The notes beneath the pieces were generated by a model, which was not told the DNA's origin, did not search any database, and worked only from the letters and a program-made list of their open reading frames with translations. A program made the position numbers and the translations under genes. A stretch of 5,075 bases of DNA from an uncultured Faecalibacterium sp. (lineage in GTDB: Bacteria; Bacillota; Clostridia; Oscillospirales; Ruminococcaceae): NCBI GenBank assembly GCA_934561485.1, contig CAKTGS010000119.1, positions 1 to 5,075 on the forward strand, given 5' to 3'. This document shows, piece by piece, positions 4,915 to 5,075 of this stretch. The number at the start of each line of letters is the position of its first letter. Position 1 is the stretch's first letter.

Positions 4915-4988
4915 GTCTCTATACCTCAGCTGGATAGAGGGTTCGCCTCCTAAGCGAAACGCCCCCGGTTCGAACCCGGGTAGGGACA
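4915..4988 (+). tRNA. tRNA-Arg (anticodon CCT), complete
   Basis: The acceptor strands GTCTCTA and TAGGGAC pair, with discriminator A4988 and no encoded CCA. The D arm is CCTC-AGCTGGATA-GAGG. The anticodon arm is TTCGC-CTCCTAA-GCGAA, anticodon CCT at 4949-4951, reading AGG. The T arm is CCCGG-TTCGAAC-CCGGG. All stems are well formed, so it should be functional. It shares the anticodon and loop with the interrupted tRNA at 4678 but differs from it at 8 of the first 40 positions, including acceptor, D-stem and anticodon-stem bases. It is therefore a separate lineage rather than a fresh copy. No clear promoter lies just upstream; GATAAT (4901-4906) lacks a -35 box at proper distance. Confidence 0.96.
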
Positions 4989-4998
4989 TCCTTTTAAG

Positions 4999-5045
4999 AA
5001 ATGCGAAGGTCATTTTTCCATGTGAAAGACGATCTTCGCATTTTT
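4999..5045 (+). terminator. Intrinsic terminator after the complete tRNA-Arg
   Basis: AAATGCGAAG (4999-5008) pairs perfectly with CTTCGCATTT (5034-5043), with T5 at 5041-5045. GTC (5009-5011) and GAC (5028-5030) can continue the stem after a bulge. It starts about ten bases after the tRNA and is the natural end of its transcript. Confidence 0.88.
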
Positions 5046-5075
5046 CATTTTGAACCTATCACCAAAATTAGCCAG

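Larger units (their letters stand above)
4718..5075. mobile_element. Probable edge of an integrated element in tRNA-Arg(CCT); continues beyond the window
   Basis: The junction coincides with the break in the tRNA-Arg gene. Base composition changes here: a hand count of 4741-4910 gives about 41% G+C, visibly lower than the GC-rich genes to the left. The stretch 4718-4914 contains no credible protein gene, only short imperfect repeats. The intact tRNA-Arg (4915-4988) and a strong terminator (4999-5045) follow, then 30 bases of AT-rich sequence with nothing recognisable. No integrase is visible, so the element type (phage, conjugative element, island) cannot be told. Alternatives are a chromosomal rearrangement or an old decayed tRNA duplication. 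Confidence 0.55.

Noticed and set aside
4759..5013. 84-residue minus-strand ORF containing MSLPGFEPGAFRLGG
   Set aside because: This peptide is the well-known false translation of the antisense strand of a tRNA gene; here it reads across the intact tRNA-Arg.

Overview
The window looks like a chromosomal stretch of a fairly GC-rich Firmicute, most likely a Faecalibacterium- or Ruminococcaceae-type gut clostridium. This rests on the clostridial-style phosphofructokinase, the PepT and KtrB sequences, strong A/T-flanked hairpin terminators, and consensus sigma-70 (SigA) promoters. The genus is an inference; the sequence alone does not prove it.

Layout from left to right. (1) Positions 1-241 hold a minus-strand tRNA unit: a consensus promoter, a leader hairpin, tRNA-Gln(CTG), an intergenic hairpin, then tRNA-Pro(CGG), which is cut by the window edge. 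(2) Positions 322-1547 hold a plus-strand gene for 6-phosphofructokinase (glycolysis) with its own promoter, leader hairpin and terminator. (3) Positions 1572-2922 hold a plus-strand pepT gene (peptidase T, tripeptide aminopeptidase), also with its own promoter and terminator. (4) Positions 2923-3148 have no gene but contain a 125-nt, highly self-complementary element (2961-3085). (5) Positions 3149-4607 hold a minus-strand ktrB-type potassium channel gene, convergent with pepT and with no ktrA partner in view. (6) Positions 4609-4717 hold a promoter, a leader hairpin and only the 5' half of a tRNA-Arg(CCT) gene, which breaks off just after the anticodon loop. (7) Positions 4718-5075 are AT-richer, carry no convincing protein gene, and contain a complete but divergent tRNA-Arg(CCT) followed by a strong terminator.

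The three protein genes are ordinary housekeeping genes (sugar catabolism, peptide use, K+ uptake), each transcribed separately. The most interesting part is the right end. A tRNA-Arg(CCT) gene has been interrupted at its anticodon loop, the usual crossover site for tRNA-targeting integrases, and the incoming DNA brings a second intact tRNA-Arg(CCT) with the same anticodon on the same strand. This suggests the edge of an integrated element that breaks a host tRNA gene and supplies a replacement, perhaps driven by the captured host promoter. The integrase and the missing 3' half of the host tRNA would lie to the right of the window. The second item is the structured intergenic element between pepT and ktrB, which may be a dispersed palindromic repeat or an RNA.
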